Translations under genes and position numbers: made by a program
Part shown: positions 10,405 to 21,385 of the stretch, one piece after another
Layout: every line of letters begins with the position of its first letter
How positions within the stretch are numbered: the first letter of the stretch is position 1
Assembly (NCBI GenBank): GCA_947462335.1
Contig: OX381721.1
Coordinates: 37,040,488 to 37,104,487 of the forward strand
Reading direction: 5' to 3'
Length of the DNA: 64,000 nucleotides
Origin: Harmothoe impar
Taxonomy: Eukaryota > Annelida > Polychaeta > Phyllodocida > Polynoidae
The notes under the pieces: generated by a model
Seen by the model: only the letters and a program-made list of their open reading frames with translations
What the model was told of the DNA's origin: nothing
Database searches by the model: none

Positions 10405-11328
10405 TGAACTGAATGGGGGCTCATGGTGTTTTATATAATGTGTTTGTTTGTGTTCTGCTTGGCTGTGCTAAAGTATGTAGTAGTTCTATCTTAATATAGT
10501 AACTTATATTGGTAGAGCACTAATAGGCTAAGGCTGGCCAGCTCTCCTCCAGCCTTAGCCAAAGACAAGTGATAGGTACATAAACTGTATATAAATGGTG
10601 TTTATTACTAATTGCCAACAAACCAGTCAACTCCATACATCCTCTGGAGGGTATCTTTGATGTGCTAATTACCTTCAGCATCTGATACAACAGTAAGTAT
10701 CAATATATGTGTGCAGGTCAGTGCAGTATGTGTTCCATGAGTATAGTGATGTTAAAAATATAGAGATTCCCATGGTGAGCTGTTGAGTCCTGATACTGGG
10801 AATGCCGTGACCATCCCCGCATGCTTCCAACCTAACTCCAGAGGTGCGGGCCTACCCTCGCCCATGACCCAGGTGAGTAGCCGCAGCTCATCTCCAGATG
10901 AACTGTTACTCGCTACTAGCTACTGAGGGGTACCTGCGGTGGCTATATGGTAGCCACCTACAGGCCCCTGCTACACCTGTGCCAGGCCTCAGCCTATCAC
11001 AGGTGGCCACGGTTTTCTTCTGCATGTGAGTGACAAGTCTATGTTCCTGCCCACTTCAGCAGTCTCCAACCACATTATAGGTCTACTCTCCATCTGATGT
11101 TTTAGCCCCAGCCTGAACTAGGACTATATTCACACACCAACCACAAACTCTGCAATATCATACACTGATACCAAGCAACATAGATACATTATTCCATATG
11201 TTGATATATGCCATTTAGTATGAGCATCATGCAATAAACTCCATAAATCAATATTATAATTCATTGTACTATTAATATCTAACATATTCCGTTGAAATTA
11301 CCCTGATAAACACACCACAATAGTACAA
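10405..11328. mobile_element. 0.92-kb insertion inside family C copy 1
   Basis: This segment interrupts the family C sequence and is bracketed by ATAT. It contains a short hairpin (GGCTAAGGCTGG ... CCAGCCTTAGCC, 10527-10560), GGTGGCTATATGGTAGCCACC, and the exon-like sequence at 10788-10872. No long terminal repeats and only weak end similarity (TGAACT / TGTACT) are visible, so the class is unknown. Confidence 0.6.
10788..10872 (+). CDS. Candidate exon with strong splice donor (unidentified)
   Basis: An AG acceptor at 10786-10787 (poor polypyrimidine tract) and a strong donor CCCAG|GTGAGTAG at 10872/10873 bound 85 nt. The frame gives PDTGNAVTIPACFQPNSRGA, then GLPSPMTQ. If unspliced, the frame continues with SSRSSSPDELLLATSY to a TGA at 10924-10926. 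The Ser/Pro composition looks protein-like, but no family is recognised. It lies inside a DNA insertion within a MITE, so it may be a captured gene fragment, part of an unknown transposon or chance. Confidence 0.25.
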
Positions 11329-11387
11329 TATGACCAACCTAGGTTAGTCTGTACTGACTAACCCATTCAACCTATGGATTTTCAGTG

Positions 11388-12017
11388 CAGCCGCACTTCT
11401 AAGGCATATCACCAGCTCTCTGCAAAAGTAGCTTAGCATGAAACAAATTTGAATACTGAGATAAGTGTCACTTATGGGTATTCAGTGTGTATACTCTCTA
11501 TGGATTCCCGAAAATAAAACAGAAAATGATAGTATTGAAGTATTTCTCAGCAGATTGGGATTTCTGTTTGTTGACCCTTGGAGTCCTGACCAAGTTTTAG
11601 GTGAGGAATGTTAGTTCCTTAAACGGTGGAATAACGGGAGAAGTCACCTCTCAATGACAGTAGAGGGTATATAGATGATTTTCACAAAGCCTTTTTTAAT
11701 AAATGCCTTTTATATGCATTGAGGTATCATGGTATCAAAACACCAAAAAAAAAAAGGCTAACGTCACCATTTCTCCACAAAACGTGGAGATGTGTTTCTT
11801 TTTTTTCATTTTTTGTTCATTTTTCTTAAATACTTCAGGAAATGGCTTTTAAAGAGGAATATTCAACAATTTCTTGATATTCCTAGTCAATGGAGGAATA
11901 AGTGAGTCATTCTGGTGAGTCGTGAGTCAATGTGTCGATTCTCGACTCATTCCTGGTCCTCTCTTTGTAAAAATTTAAAAAAAGAAAAGAAAGCTTAAAA
12001 ATCTTTTAAAAATCAAA
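11388..12017. other. Unannotated interval
   Basis: AT-rich non-coding sequence with poly-A/T tracts near 11745 and 11798. No gene seen. Confidence 0.45.
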
Positions 12018-12073
12018 AGAAATCCGACCTTTCTACAAATTCTGACCATGTTGCCTGAAACACACCTTTTTTC
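12018..12073. mobile_element. Family G right-end fragment
   Basis: GAAATCCGACC followed by GTTGCCTGAAACACACC and a T-run matches the right end of the family G copies. The left end is not clear. Confidence 0.45.
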
Positions 12074-12615
12074 CACCCAAGCGCTGGGCACGCATGTATG
12101 GGCTATTACATCATGCTCATGTACACATTGCTACAATATCCACCTACCTAGCCGCCCAAGGAACTCCCCACCCATTGTCTGCCTTCTGTTAGCCCAGGCT
12201 CCAACACTGCTATGTGGGTGTGTACAATTGATCCTACGTCTTATTCAGTTTTGGGTTGTATAATTGACCCTCCTCCTGCCCCCCCCCCTTCTCCACCCAC
12301 TCTCCAAGCAGAGTCCGGGTTAAAGTCTGCCTTGGTTCTCAAGGCTTTATCGGTAGTATACCATGACAACTATACAAACGTTAAGCCCGCTGATGCTTAA
12401 TGGCACTGATCTTGGTACCCTTCCAGCAACAATTAGAGTGGAGCCGGGCAGGTACCTAGCCCTATGTATAAGGGCGCTAGTGGTTTAAATGGCGGTCTCC
12501 ACACAGAGTCCAGCACCGAGTGTTGACTGTGCTTGGAGAGTGCTCCTGCCCCCAGTACCACGCACTGTGGCCTCACTCTCCCTAGCAGCAACTAGATCTC
12601 TGCCCTAACCCAGTC
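12074..12615. other. Unannotated interval
   Basis: Moderately GC-rich non-coding sequence with C-rich tracts near 12275. Small open frames show no domain. Confidence 0.45.
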
Positions 12616-12981
12616 TATATGAAATCCTGCCGGACACCGGCTATAGCCGGCAAATATCCTGCTGGTCCGGCAGAAACGTGGCCACTGCCGGCCAAAATGA
12701 CTCGCTGTAATCTGCAGGTCTTTGCCAATATGCCAGTTTTCACGGCTTGTAAATCGGACCAGTATTAAGGTTTCTACAGCATAAAATTGAAAGCATGAAT
12801 ATTTTCTGTAATTTTCTTCACTGATTTACATATTCGATTGGTTTGTATGTTTGTAACATACAGGGTAACACTAGCATTATAAGTGTGAAAAGTTACTTTT
12901 CTAGATAATAATATCCGGGCCTGCAAAAAATAAGCCGGGCCTGCAAAAAAAAATATCTGCAGGACTAAATGTCCTCCATAA
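12616..12981 (+). mobile_element. Family F element, copy 1
   Basis: Begins TATATGAAATCCTGCCGGAC and ends AGGACTAAATGTCCTCCATA. It holds GCCGGGCCTGCAAAAAA repeats near the end. A reverse-complement copy, similar along its whole length, is at 50527-50890. There are no obvious TIRs and no coding capacity; SINE-like or MITE origin is unresolved. Confidence 0.8.
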
Positions 12982-13140
12982 TGAAACTGCTTTCGTACAG
13001 ACTGCTAACCGACGGACTGTACACGTATGTTTGCATTTAAGCAATTTTAAGTTGCTTTAAAAGAACCTGTTAAGTGGCTTTAAATTTAGTGTTGCCATAA
13101 AAATATCACAGAAAGGCTAATATAGCAGTAAAGTGGATTT

Positions 13141-13521
13141 TAGTGGCATTTACACTGATATTCCTAGGCTCCCTATATGCCCAACCTCTCAGTCACTAGT
13201 GCCTAACCTAGTTAGTCATTTTTGGCCCCCTATACGACCAATCTAGGTTAGTTATTATTGTCAGGTTGGTCACTACTGACCAACCCACCTTAGTCTTTTT
13301 ATTTCCAGGGGGAGGCACTGAGTGGTCATCACAGGTGGCCCCAGCTAGTGGTATACAAATATAACACACCAATGATGAACCTAGGCTAGCCACTACTGAC
13401 TGACCCCTCGGTCATTTTTGAATATAACTTTGCCATTGTGCCAACACTCATATGACCAATGTAGGTTAGTCTGTACTGGCTAACCCTTTCAATCTATGGA
13501 TTTTCAGTGTAGTGGCATTTA
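13141..13521 (+). mobile_element. Family C element, copy 2, with 12-bp target duplication
   Basis: The element proper is 13153-13509 (CACTGATATTCCTAGGCTCC ... GGATTTTCAGTG). It is flanked by an exact direct repeat TAGTGGCATTTA at 13141-13152 and 13510-13521. It contains several GGTTGGTC/GACCAACC-type inverted repeats. There is no ORF of transposase size. Confidence 0.9.
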
Positions 13522-13967
13522 CTGAAATTCAAACATTCATGCAGTGATTAGAATATTTCCAGAAACAACATATAACTTTTCTGCTCTCCCATTCCCATTA
13601 CACCGTGTCAGTGTTCCTCAACATAACAATGAGGATTTTCTACATTATTTTGGCCTTGAAAAATGATCAATACCTCTGTAATTTGATCTCGACAAATCCC
13701 CTTATATTTGAATCTGCATATTGCTAATTTATGGCCATCTTAACATTATGTCTTCCAATTTTGTTAGTAATGAAAGTAGTGCAAGGGCTTGCGAAGAATG
13801 GCCAGGCTTCAAGAGTGCCTGTGGCTTGGCTACTGTAACACTATGTGTGCAGCATGTTAGGGAGGGGGGGGGGCATTGAAAGACATTGGTGTGATGCAAC
13901 GTGTTAATGACTGTGCTAGCTATGGTGAGCGCTACATGCATGGTCGATATGGGTATGCATGCTTATA
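13522..13967. other. Unannotated interval
   Basis: Non-coding; a G-run is at about 13865. No element identified. Confidence 0.45.
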
Positions 13968-14210
13968 CACTGATATTCCTAGGCTCCCTATACGACCAAC
14001 ATAGCTGAGTCACAGTATCTTACAGTTGGCACCAACTAGTGGTATACAAATACAACACACCAATGATGAACCTAGGTTAGCCGCTACTGACTGTCCCCTC
14101 AGTCATTTTTTTAATATAACTTTGCCATTGTGACTAACACATATATGACGAACCTAGATTACCTGATTAGTCTGTACTGACTAACCATTTCAACCTATGG
14201 ATTTGCAGTG
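13968..14210 (+). mobile_element. Family C element, copy 3 (internally deleted)
   Basis: Both ends are present (CACTGATATTCCTAGG and CTATGGATTTGCAGTG). About 110 bp of the centre is missing compared with copy 2. No target duplication is visible. Confidence 0.85.
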
Positions 14211-14319
14211 TAATTGCCCCATATAAAACCTTCACGTGTCAGCTCCCAGATTGTAGCATCAGAGCCCTAGACCCGAGGTTGTTTTGTCAATTGTTGAGTT
14301 TAAGAAATGCCAATTGCCC

Positions 14320-14528
14320 TTTTCGATACCCCCTCACCGTAAGGCGCCGACATTTTTTTGCCCACCCCCTATAAACTATAGGAATGCGCCGGCTCTTTTG
14401 CCAAATTTTTAACGCCACCCACCTCAAGAGGGGTCAACATTTTTTACCGCCCCCCTCGAGAGGGACGCACATTTTTGTGCCCCGCCCAAACCCACCATCC
14501 CCTCTGTAACTAATAAATGAACACTCCT
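14320..14528. repeat. Family J-like C-rich element
   Basis: Repeated pieces of the CCCCCTCAAGAGGGG and ACATTTTTT types with a decayed end (AATAAATGAACACTCCTTTA) resemble the family J copies at 18340 and 47832. Confidence 0.4.
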
Positions 14529-14556
14529 TTAGTGACATCCCGTCCTTAAAGGGTTA
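14529..14556 (-). mobile_element. Family A terminal fragment
   Basis: AGTGACATCCCGTCCTTAAA followed by GGGTTAA is the outer end of a family A copy; the rest is absent. Confidence 0.7.
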
Positions 14557-14831
14557 AGCATCACCATGGTTACTATGACAAGGTGGGGGGGGGGGTGCTC
14601 CTGTGTAATTGGAGCCTCTCATTTACTTGACACAGACCCCCCTATATATACCTCATACTAGCTGTCTACAGTCTAGACACCAATTAATAACCTGTCTATA
14701 TATATACAGACATGATCTCCCCCTGCGCAGTGTCCTTCGATAATCCTCTTTCAAAAGTCTATCAACGATAGAGTGAACCTTAGGTATCAGGACATTCTTA
14801 CTGTTAACATACTTTATTTCGCACTGTACAT

Positions 14832-14860
14832 TTTTTCGTGGATTTTTAAATCCACGAAAA
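14832..14860. repeat. Small palindrome
   Basis: TTTTCGTGGATTT and AAATCCACGAAAA form a 13-bp-arm inverted repeat. It is probably part of an old element. Confidence 0.6.
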
Positions 14861-14935
14861 TATGTTCAGAGTGAATATTTATCCAGTGCAGTTATTTTAC
14901 TAAACCATTGCAAAATCCGCAAATTTAAGTACACT

Positions 14936-15074
14936 TCGGGAGTGTCTCAACCCCATACAGTCAGCATGATGCTTGAATGCAGCACTGGGGGGTTACTTAC
15001 CAGGACTGCATTCATGCATCATGACAACCAAGGGCATGATGCATTAAGGCATGATGCCGTCCATAAAGAGTTAA
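14936..15074 (+). mobile_element. Family A 3' half
   Basis: Starts inside the spacer (GGGAGTGTCTCAACCCCATA). It retains hairpin 2 and the GCATTAAGGCATGATGCCGT end with ATAAAGAGTTA. Confidence 0.85.
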
Positions 15075-15118
15075 AGGACTAGAGTTGATACCCTGCCTAT
15101 ACAGACAGGTGCCCCCCC

Positions 15119-15506
15119 TACCATCCCCCTTCTCTACACTGGTAGGTTGAAAGGGTTAGTCAATACAGACTAACCTAGGTTGGTCATATGAGTGTTAGTC
15201 ACAATGGCAAAGTTATATTCAAAAATGACCAAGGGGTCAGTCAGTAGTGGCTAACCTAGGTTCCTCATTGGTGTGTTGTATTTGAATACCACTAGCTGGG
15301 GCCACCTGTGTTGACCACTCAGTGGCTCCCCCTGGAAATAAAAAGACTAAGGTTGGTTGGTCAGTACTGACCAACCTGACAATAGTAACTAATCAAGGTT
15401 GGTCGTATAGGGAGCCAAAAAATGACTAACTAGGTTAGGCACTAGTGACTGAGAGGTTTGGCGTATAGGGAGCCTAGGAATATCAGTGTACCATACCCCT
15501 TCTCTA
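15119..15506 (-). mobile_element. Family C element, copy 4, with 18-bp target duplication
   Basis: The reverse-oriented element is 15137-15488, bounded by CACTG and CAGTG. The flanks TACCATCCCCCTTCTCTA (15119-15136) and TACCATACCCCTTCTCTA (15489-15506) match at 17 of 18 positions. This is a longer duplication than the 12 bp of copy 2. Confidence 0.9.
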
Positions 15507-16039
15507 GTCCCCTCACCAGCTTCCTACACACTCCCCCCCTTAGGGCAGTGCCCTTTGGGAATCCTATTTCAAAACCATCTCATCGCTGAAGCACCTCTTC
15601 ACCCGGTGCAGACCACTCATCTACAGAGATGACGTCCACAGACATATATGGGTCAAATCATTAGCAAATGTTTGATGCCTAGAATCACTAAATGAACATA
15701 TCTGGTTAAAACTGATTTATTTTTGATCAAAATAGATATTTTGACTTCATGTAAAACCTCGTTATACTGGGTTGCGTTCAGCTATTCAGGTAATAGAGCG
15801 GTAAAATGTAATTCCGTTATTTTCATAGCAATACTTATATTGGCATAGCTACAGTATTTACACAGTATCCGCCAGTTTTAGCCAAGGCATTAAGAGAACA
15901 TAAACTCTGTGCTCATGGAAGAACTGTGCTTATTTTACATCAGCTTTTAGTGGTAATAGATACTGTAATGCCATCTTCTATCCTGCGCTAAAAATGGTCC
16001 AGCGCTAATTGTTGGACATGTGAAAAAACAGGCGAAAAT
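15507..16039. other. Unannotated interval
   Basis: Non-coding. A weak CCTCGTTATACTGGGTTGCG motif near 15766 may be a decayed element end. Confidence 0.4.
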
Positions 16040-16787
<748 letters not shown>

Positions 16788-17008
16788 TACCGTAAAACCT
16801 TGCGCATAAGCCGCGGATTTTTTAGACAAGTCAGATCGCCGATGCGGCTTATGGGATCAGGATTCAGCTTATAAGCAAGTTTTAGCTACTATAGAACAGT
16901 ACTAAAGTTGGCATAATCAAAGCCCTGGTACAGCTTATAGGATCAACCTAAAGTCTAGGTGAGGCTTATATGCAAGTAACGCTTAGAAATACGTGAGGTT
17001 TTACGGTA
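16788..17008. mobile_element. Family E MITE, copy 1
   Basis: TIRs TACCGTAAAACCTTGCGCAT / ATACGTGAGGTTTTACGGTA, with subterminal GCTTAT..AAG repeats. Second copy at 41578-41744. Ends in TA, consistent with a TA-inserting superfamily. Confidence 0.75.
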
Positions 17009-17224
17009 GTCTATAGAGGGCAGATATAGGGGGAGGCAACTGGTAAGGGAAGATGGTGGACCCTTCTACAATAGGCTGCTGAAGGAAGAACAGAGGGAAG
17101 ATTCGAGAGAAAAATAGAAGGGAGCCGTAGATGGAGCTTGGTACCTTCTATGATGAGGACATTTTGTGGCACTCTAATACCAATGGTAATGCAGTATAGG
17201 ACTAAGATACTGTAACTAACAGTT

Positions 17225-17428
17225 TCAAAATACATTAGATGTAATTTTGTATATATATAAATACATAATAAATCGAATAATATTCGCTTCCGTTTCCTTC
17301 TTGTTTTTGTCTTTGGGTACCTGACCGTTCTCTAAATATGTGATGATAGCTTTCGTGTGTGTATCAATTCTTTGTCCTCGTTTGAGGTTGAGTATGGAGA
17401 TCTGTTGGTCGGAGAGGCTCTCTATCAT
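17225..17428 (-). pseudogene. Possible Ty3/gypsy-type Pol fragment
   Basis: A minus-strand open stretch of 67 codons. Residues about 9-45 (ISILNLKRGQRIDT, then AIITYLENGQVPKD) fit the spacer between RNase H and the zinc-binding start of integrase in LTR-retrotransposon Pol proteins, which has the pattern L..AQ..D......I.YLE.G.LP.D. No RT, RNase H or integrase catalytic motif and no LTR is visible nearby. The match is short and from memory, so it could be coincidental. Confidence 0.35.
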
Positions 17429-17559
17429 TGATGAAAGTCTATAATATTAAACTTACGTCCAATAACGGAATCTCTGCAGATTTGTCTCAGTGGAATACTG
17501 CCATTAGGCTTATAGGCGAGAATTTACATTATACATAGAGACGTGACGAATGAACAATA

Positions 17560-17860
17560 TGGCGCTGGAGACAAAAACTATGGCTACCATAACATACTGT
17601 AAACCGGGAGCCTCATTCTGAACCCGCCTCGTTCTGGCAGCAGGGGGCGGGAGACCGGAAGCGGCGCCATGTCCACGCCGTCCAGGCGGCCATAATGGCC
17701 GCCCTGCCCGCTGTGATTACTGACCATGACGACAGGGGGCAGCACTAAGCCATTCATCACATGACCCTCACAGCATTAGGCTGTACACAACGACCCCTCA
17801 CTGACCCCGGCTGACCTCTCTTTGACCTCTGACCCCGACCGCGCGTGGGGTGACCTGCTT
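17560..17860. promoter_or_regulatory. GC-rich, CpG-containing promoter-like patch
   Basis: Motifs in order: ATATGGCGCTGG (17569 region); GGGGCGGGAGACCGGAAGCG (17644-17663), a GC box plus an ETS site; GGCGGCCATAATGGCCGCC (about 17685-17703), a near-perfect palindrome of two YY1-like half-sites; then TGACCT/TGACCC half-sites at 17762, 17802, 17812, 17823, 17830 and 17851. The 17823-17835 pair (TGACCTCTGACCC) is a perfect DR1 nuclear-receptor site on the minus strand. Short ATG frames start here, but none leads to a recognised exon. It could be an unannotated transcription start or an enhancer. Confidence 0.4.
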
Positions 17861-18339
17861 ATCGATTAAAATGATGTTATTTGGGTAATCAGCTTCAAGG
17901 AGCATTTCCCAGCTTGTTTAGCTGCAGAGATGGCCTCAAGGGGGGCTTCAACAGCCGTTTTATGTCCTGGGTAGCGTGTAATGTGATGGTCAAGGTGATT
18001 AAATCTATGGGAATTTGTATTGATCCTGCTACTGCTTAATATACCAAGTACAACATGTTTGGTTTACTATTGATGTTGAATTTGATAATGAGTCTTTTGC
18101 TGAAGTAATTTGAATTGTAACTAAACGATGCAATTTGTACAAGGTGTTGAGGTATGTCAGTGGAAAATGTATAGGTTATTAATATTACTATTTAAGTAGT
18201 GTTTTCAATAGGTCCCCAGAATGATCCAGTTCGGATACCAAAATAATTGCTATGCTATCATGATTGTAAAAGAATCAGCATGATGCATCTACTGTTCAGA
18301 TATAATATGCTCATACAAGATTCAACAACACTGGGGGCT

Positions 18340-18608
18340 TTTTGCTTAGGCAGGTCGAAAACATTTTGTCCCCCCCCCCCCACGGGAGTAGTCAAAAAAG
18401 TTTTGACCCCCCCCCCTCCTTAGCCCAGTTGAAATTGAGCTATAGTAACGAGCTGGTTTTTTTTCGCTAAAAAGGGGTGCAGTTTTCTTGGTCCCCCCTC
18501 AAGAGGGGTCCAAATCTTTTGGTCCCCCAATTCAAGGATTCCAAATTATTTTGGTCCCCCCGAAATCTACCCCCCCCCCTCTGTTGTAAAAAAATGACCA
18601 TTCCCTAA
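18340..18608. mobile_element. Family J C-rich element, copy 1
   Basis: Long C runs alternate with GGTCCCCCCTCAAGAGGGGT-type pieces. The right end AAAAAAATGACCATTCCCTA is shared with the copies at 33025 and 47832. Confidence 0.6.
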
Positions 18609-19493
18609 ATAACAATTGCATAAAAGCGATATACTGAGCGTAAAGGGTTGCTTTACGTGTTCACCTGTAGGCCTACCTGCACACTTTATGTTGCCTGCTG
18701 CATTCGGTCTGAACTCACCTGAAAATACAATCATCAACAGGGTAAGTATTGTGAAAAGCTACCAGCGTATAAAGGTTGCTAGACACCGTAAGATGTATTT
18801 AACCACAACAATAAACTGAACAGTTATAACATTCAATCTCATGTTACGCTTGTAAGAATTGGTAAATTTACTGCTTGCAGACCTTCTGAACCTGAAAGCG
18901 TTATGCCGAAATCCCATTATAATGTAGCAAAGCAGTACTGCTGAGAAACTCACCTGCACTCACTTTGACCTGATTGCCACATATGTTAAAAAATATTAAA
19001 CATATGCTTGATTTTCTACGCTCATATATTGTTATTCATAAGAACAAGAAACCTGCCATTGACTACTGTTAAATGACTGACCATCATTTAACCTGGTCCA
19101 TACCATCAGTCCAATACAATGGATTTAACATCATCCATTTGGCATTGCCATCAGCCATCACTACTACACTGTCCTCTAAACTAACATCTGTACTTTTATA
19201 CTAAGTCATGGCTCTAAACCTATGCCTCTTTATATGTTTTAAACAATTCTCATAATCTGTTATACATTGGAATATTTGTTCATCTGAAGAAAACAACTCC
19301 CTTGACTGGAATCTGAAGAATACAGGTCACTGACCTATCATGTACCTCAGTATATTATTATTACCTCAATCTGGACATATTGTGATTATATGCGAATATG
19401 TGGAAACTACTCAAGTACATGCCTTACAAATTGTACCAGAATAATGATTTTTTTGTGTCATATTAACAAATGTTACGCCGCGTCTCGAACGTG
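18609..19493. other. Unannotated interval
   Basis: AT-rich non-coding; no recognisable coding or repeat signal. Confidence 0.45.
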
Positions 19494-19551
19494 TAATTTG
19501 TTAAATAAACGAGTCTTGTGAGAGCTCATTGAAACAAAAAAAAGAAAAAAA
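19494..19551 (+). mobile_element. Retroposon-like 3' end with A-rich tail
   Basis: TAATTTGTTAAATAAACGAG, then CTTGTGAGAGCTCATTGAAAC, then an A-rich tract. The similar end at 57979-58022 also runs into A residues, suggesting the 3' terminus of a LINE or SINE. How far it extends upstream is unclear. Confidence 0.4.
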
Positions 19552-19609
19552 TTACAATAAAATACTGCATTGTGCATTCTGTGGATTCTGCGGGATTGTA
19601 TTACCCCCT

Positions 19610-19772
19610 ACCCAGCCAACACTGCTTAGTGGGACCCATATGTGTTTTTACCTGGGCAAGCTGATTTGCCCATATCTGGTTTATGGTCCCTTTTGTCCAG
19701 GGCTACCAGTGGTAGTACAAATGGGCTAGCCAAGATTCAAATTGCCCAGCTCGGGCCCAGATTGAATATAAA
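19610..19772. mobile_element. Family H element, partial
   Basis: CCCAGCCAACACTGCTTAGT, then GGGACCCATATGTGTTTTTA and GGGCTACCAGTGG match the H copies in the 28-34 kb duplication. About half of the element is present. Confidence 0.6.
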
Positions 19773-19865
19773 CTATAGAGGGCTAGATGACTCCACCAGG
19801 TCAGCCAGAGAGTCTCCTAGGCTCCCTTAGGCGACCTGGACTCCTCAAACAGGGGGACGTTTAAG

Positions 19866-20176
19866 GGCTGTGTCTCACGAACTTGGGCCAATGTGTTTGT
19901 CTATGACCAGATTCCATCTATGACCAGGTGCCGTTTATGACTGGGTGTCTTTTATTACAGGCTATCTAAAAAAAGCATATTGTGATATGTTAGAGGACAA
20001 AACAATTTTGGCAGTTGTTGTATACTCCCATGCAGTCTATTGGGTTGTTTGAATATTAACCTCTGCCTTTTTCTTGCTAGCGGGTCAAAGACAGCACCCG
20101 GTCATAGACGGTACCTGGTCATAGACGGCACCCAGTCAAAGACGAAAATATTGGCCCAAGTGCATGAAACACAGCC
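19866..20176. mobile_element. Family B MITE, copy 3
   Basis: GGCTGTGTCTCACGAACTTG at the left; ATTGGCCCAAGTGCATGAAA and CACAGCC at the right. It directly abuts the next TIR element. Confidence 0.8.
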
Positions 20177-20405
20177 TAAAGGGCCTGTTACACTAGCGGC
20201 ACTTGCCGCGCAGCATCTGCCGCAACAGCTTGCAGGAAAGCTAACACTGCTAGCAGGAAAGCTAACACTGGTAGCTTTTGCTGCAGCAAGTAGTTGCGGC
20301 AAGTTGCAGCAAATTTTGGGCCTGTTACATTAGCTGCATCTGCCGCACAGCAAGTTCTGCGGCAGATGCAGTTCGCCAGATGCTGCCAGTGTAACAGGCC
20401 CTTAA
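20175..20405. mobile_element. TIR element with GC-rich palindromic core
   Basis: Left end AAAGGGCCTGTTACACTAGC, right end GCCAGTGTAACAGGCCCTTA, with an internal copy GGGCCTGTTACATTAGCTGC. Multiple GCGGCA/TGCCGC inverted repeats and a direct repeat of GCAGGAAAGCTAACACTG. Small ORFs on both strands are by-products. Confidence 0.8.
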
Positions 20406-20707
20406 GGCAGACACAGAGTTCCAATTGACCATGCAGGCAGTCATCAAAGGGTCCACCAGCGTACAATTGTGTCTATGACTCACGTTGCATCATCATTGTA
20501 TTTTCTACACCTAATAATTAACATCCATACAACACTGAAGCACCCAGATGAAGAAGATGATTAGAATTCCTTCACATTTGAATTACAAAGACAAATACAA
20601 TAGTACTGAGAACGAAATCAATTACACCTTCTCTGTACCCCTAATGAGAGCCATACATCCAGTACCAGTTTCTGTGTATTGTATTTTACACAGTGTACAA
20701 CCCTTTC
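20406..20707. other. Unannotated interval
   Basis: Nothing recognised. Confidence 0.4.
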
Positions 20708-20930
20708 AAAGCGGGATACTGTGAACGTAGTTATTTTCACGGGTATACATTTTTGTGAAGGGGGCAAGCACAATAATTTCACTCTTACTTGAATTCGCGG
20801 ACAACCAGGGCAGGTAACTGACGGGGTGTTTGTAATACAGTATTTGCGGTATTATAAATTCGCTGCTCTTTAATTTCCGTGAATATAGCGAAAATATATA
20901 CACAGCGAAATAAGTAACGACCAGAGTACT
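20708..20930. repeat. Possible MITE with CACGG/CCGTG subterminal pieces
   Basis: GGGATACTGTGAACGTAGTT, then TATTTTCACGG at the left, and CCGTGAATATAGCGAAAATA with CACAGCGAAATAAGT at the right, look like decayed inverted ends. Low certainty. Confidence 0.3.
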
Positions 20931-20939
20931 CATTTCCAT

Positions 20940-21130
20940 CCTGATGCAGTCATGAGTAGCCCATCAGAAATGCATTCATGCATCATACTGACCCTAAAGA
21001 ATTGATATACCCCCAAAGGGTGCATGAAACCCCAATGCAATGATGGCAAGTTTAGTTATATTAGTACAACATATGACTCGAAATGAACATGATGACTTGA
21101 TGCATTATGGAGTTTTGAAATGGTTAAACC
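20940..21130 (-). mobile_element. Family A copy, degenerate
   Basis: TGCATTCATGCATCATACTG, ACCCCCAAAGGGTGCATGA and GCATTATGGAGTTTTGAAAT are recognisable. The hairpin cores are damaged. Confidence 0.6.
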
Positions 21131-21224
21131 CATCCTTAGTCTATGTGATTATTCTGTGCCGTAAATACCACGTACAGTAATCCCCAACATGAGTTACTGC
21201 AGGGAACCCTGTAACAGGTTTCTG

Positions 21225-21385
21225 CAAGGTTTATCTTCAGTCGTCGACTGGTGAGTAACTCCTTGCTGCTATATTGGTGCATCATGCTGACATGACAGGA
21301 GTGCATCATAGGTATGGCATGATGCATGAATGCAGACCTGGTACATTACACACCTCAACCACATTTACGCATCAAAACAACATAT
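21225..21385. mobile_element. Family A copy, degenerate
   Basis: GGTGAGTAACTCCTTGCTGC, ATTGGTGCATCATGCTGAC and GGCATGATGCATGAATGCAG remain; the termini are lost. Confidence 0.6.

Larger units (their letters stand above)
10107..11387 (+). mobile_element. Family C CACTG/CAGTG element, copy 1, split by an insertion
   Basis: The 5' part 10107-10404 and the 3' part 11329-11387 together make one family C element. The intact form is seen at 13153-13509. The junctions read CACTCATAT|TGAACTG and GTACA|ATATGACC, so a 4-bp ATAT repeat brackets the insert. Internal palindromes such as GGTTGGTCAGTACTGACCAACC (given here as the halves GGTTGGTCAGT and ACTGACCAACC) are typical of the family. The ORF at 10084-10377 is a by-product of this element. 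Confidence 0.85.

Noticed and set aside
20040..20466. Overlapping Ala-rich ORFs on both strands
   Set aside because: They fall in the family B copy and the GC-rich TIR element. Their composition comes from GCGGCA repeats.
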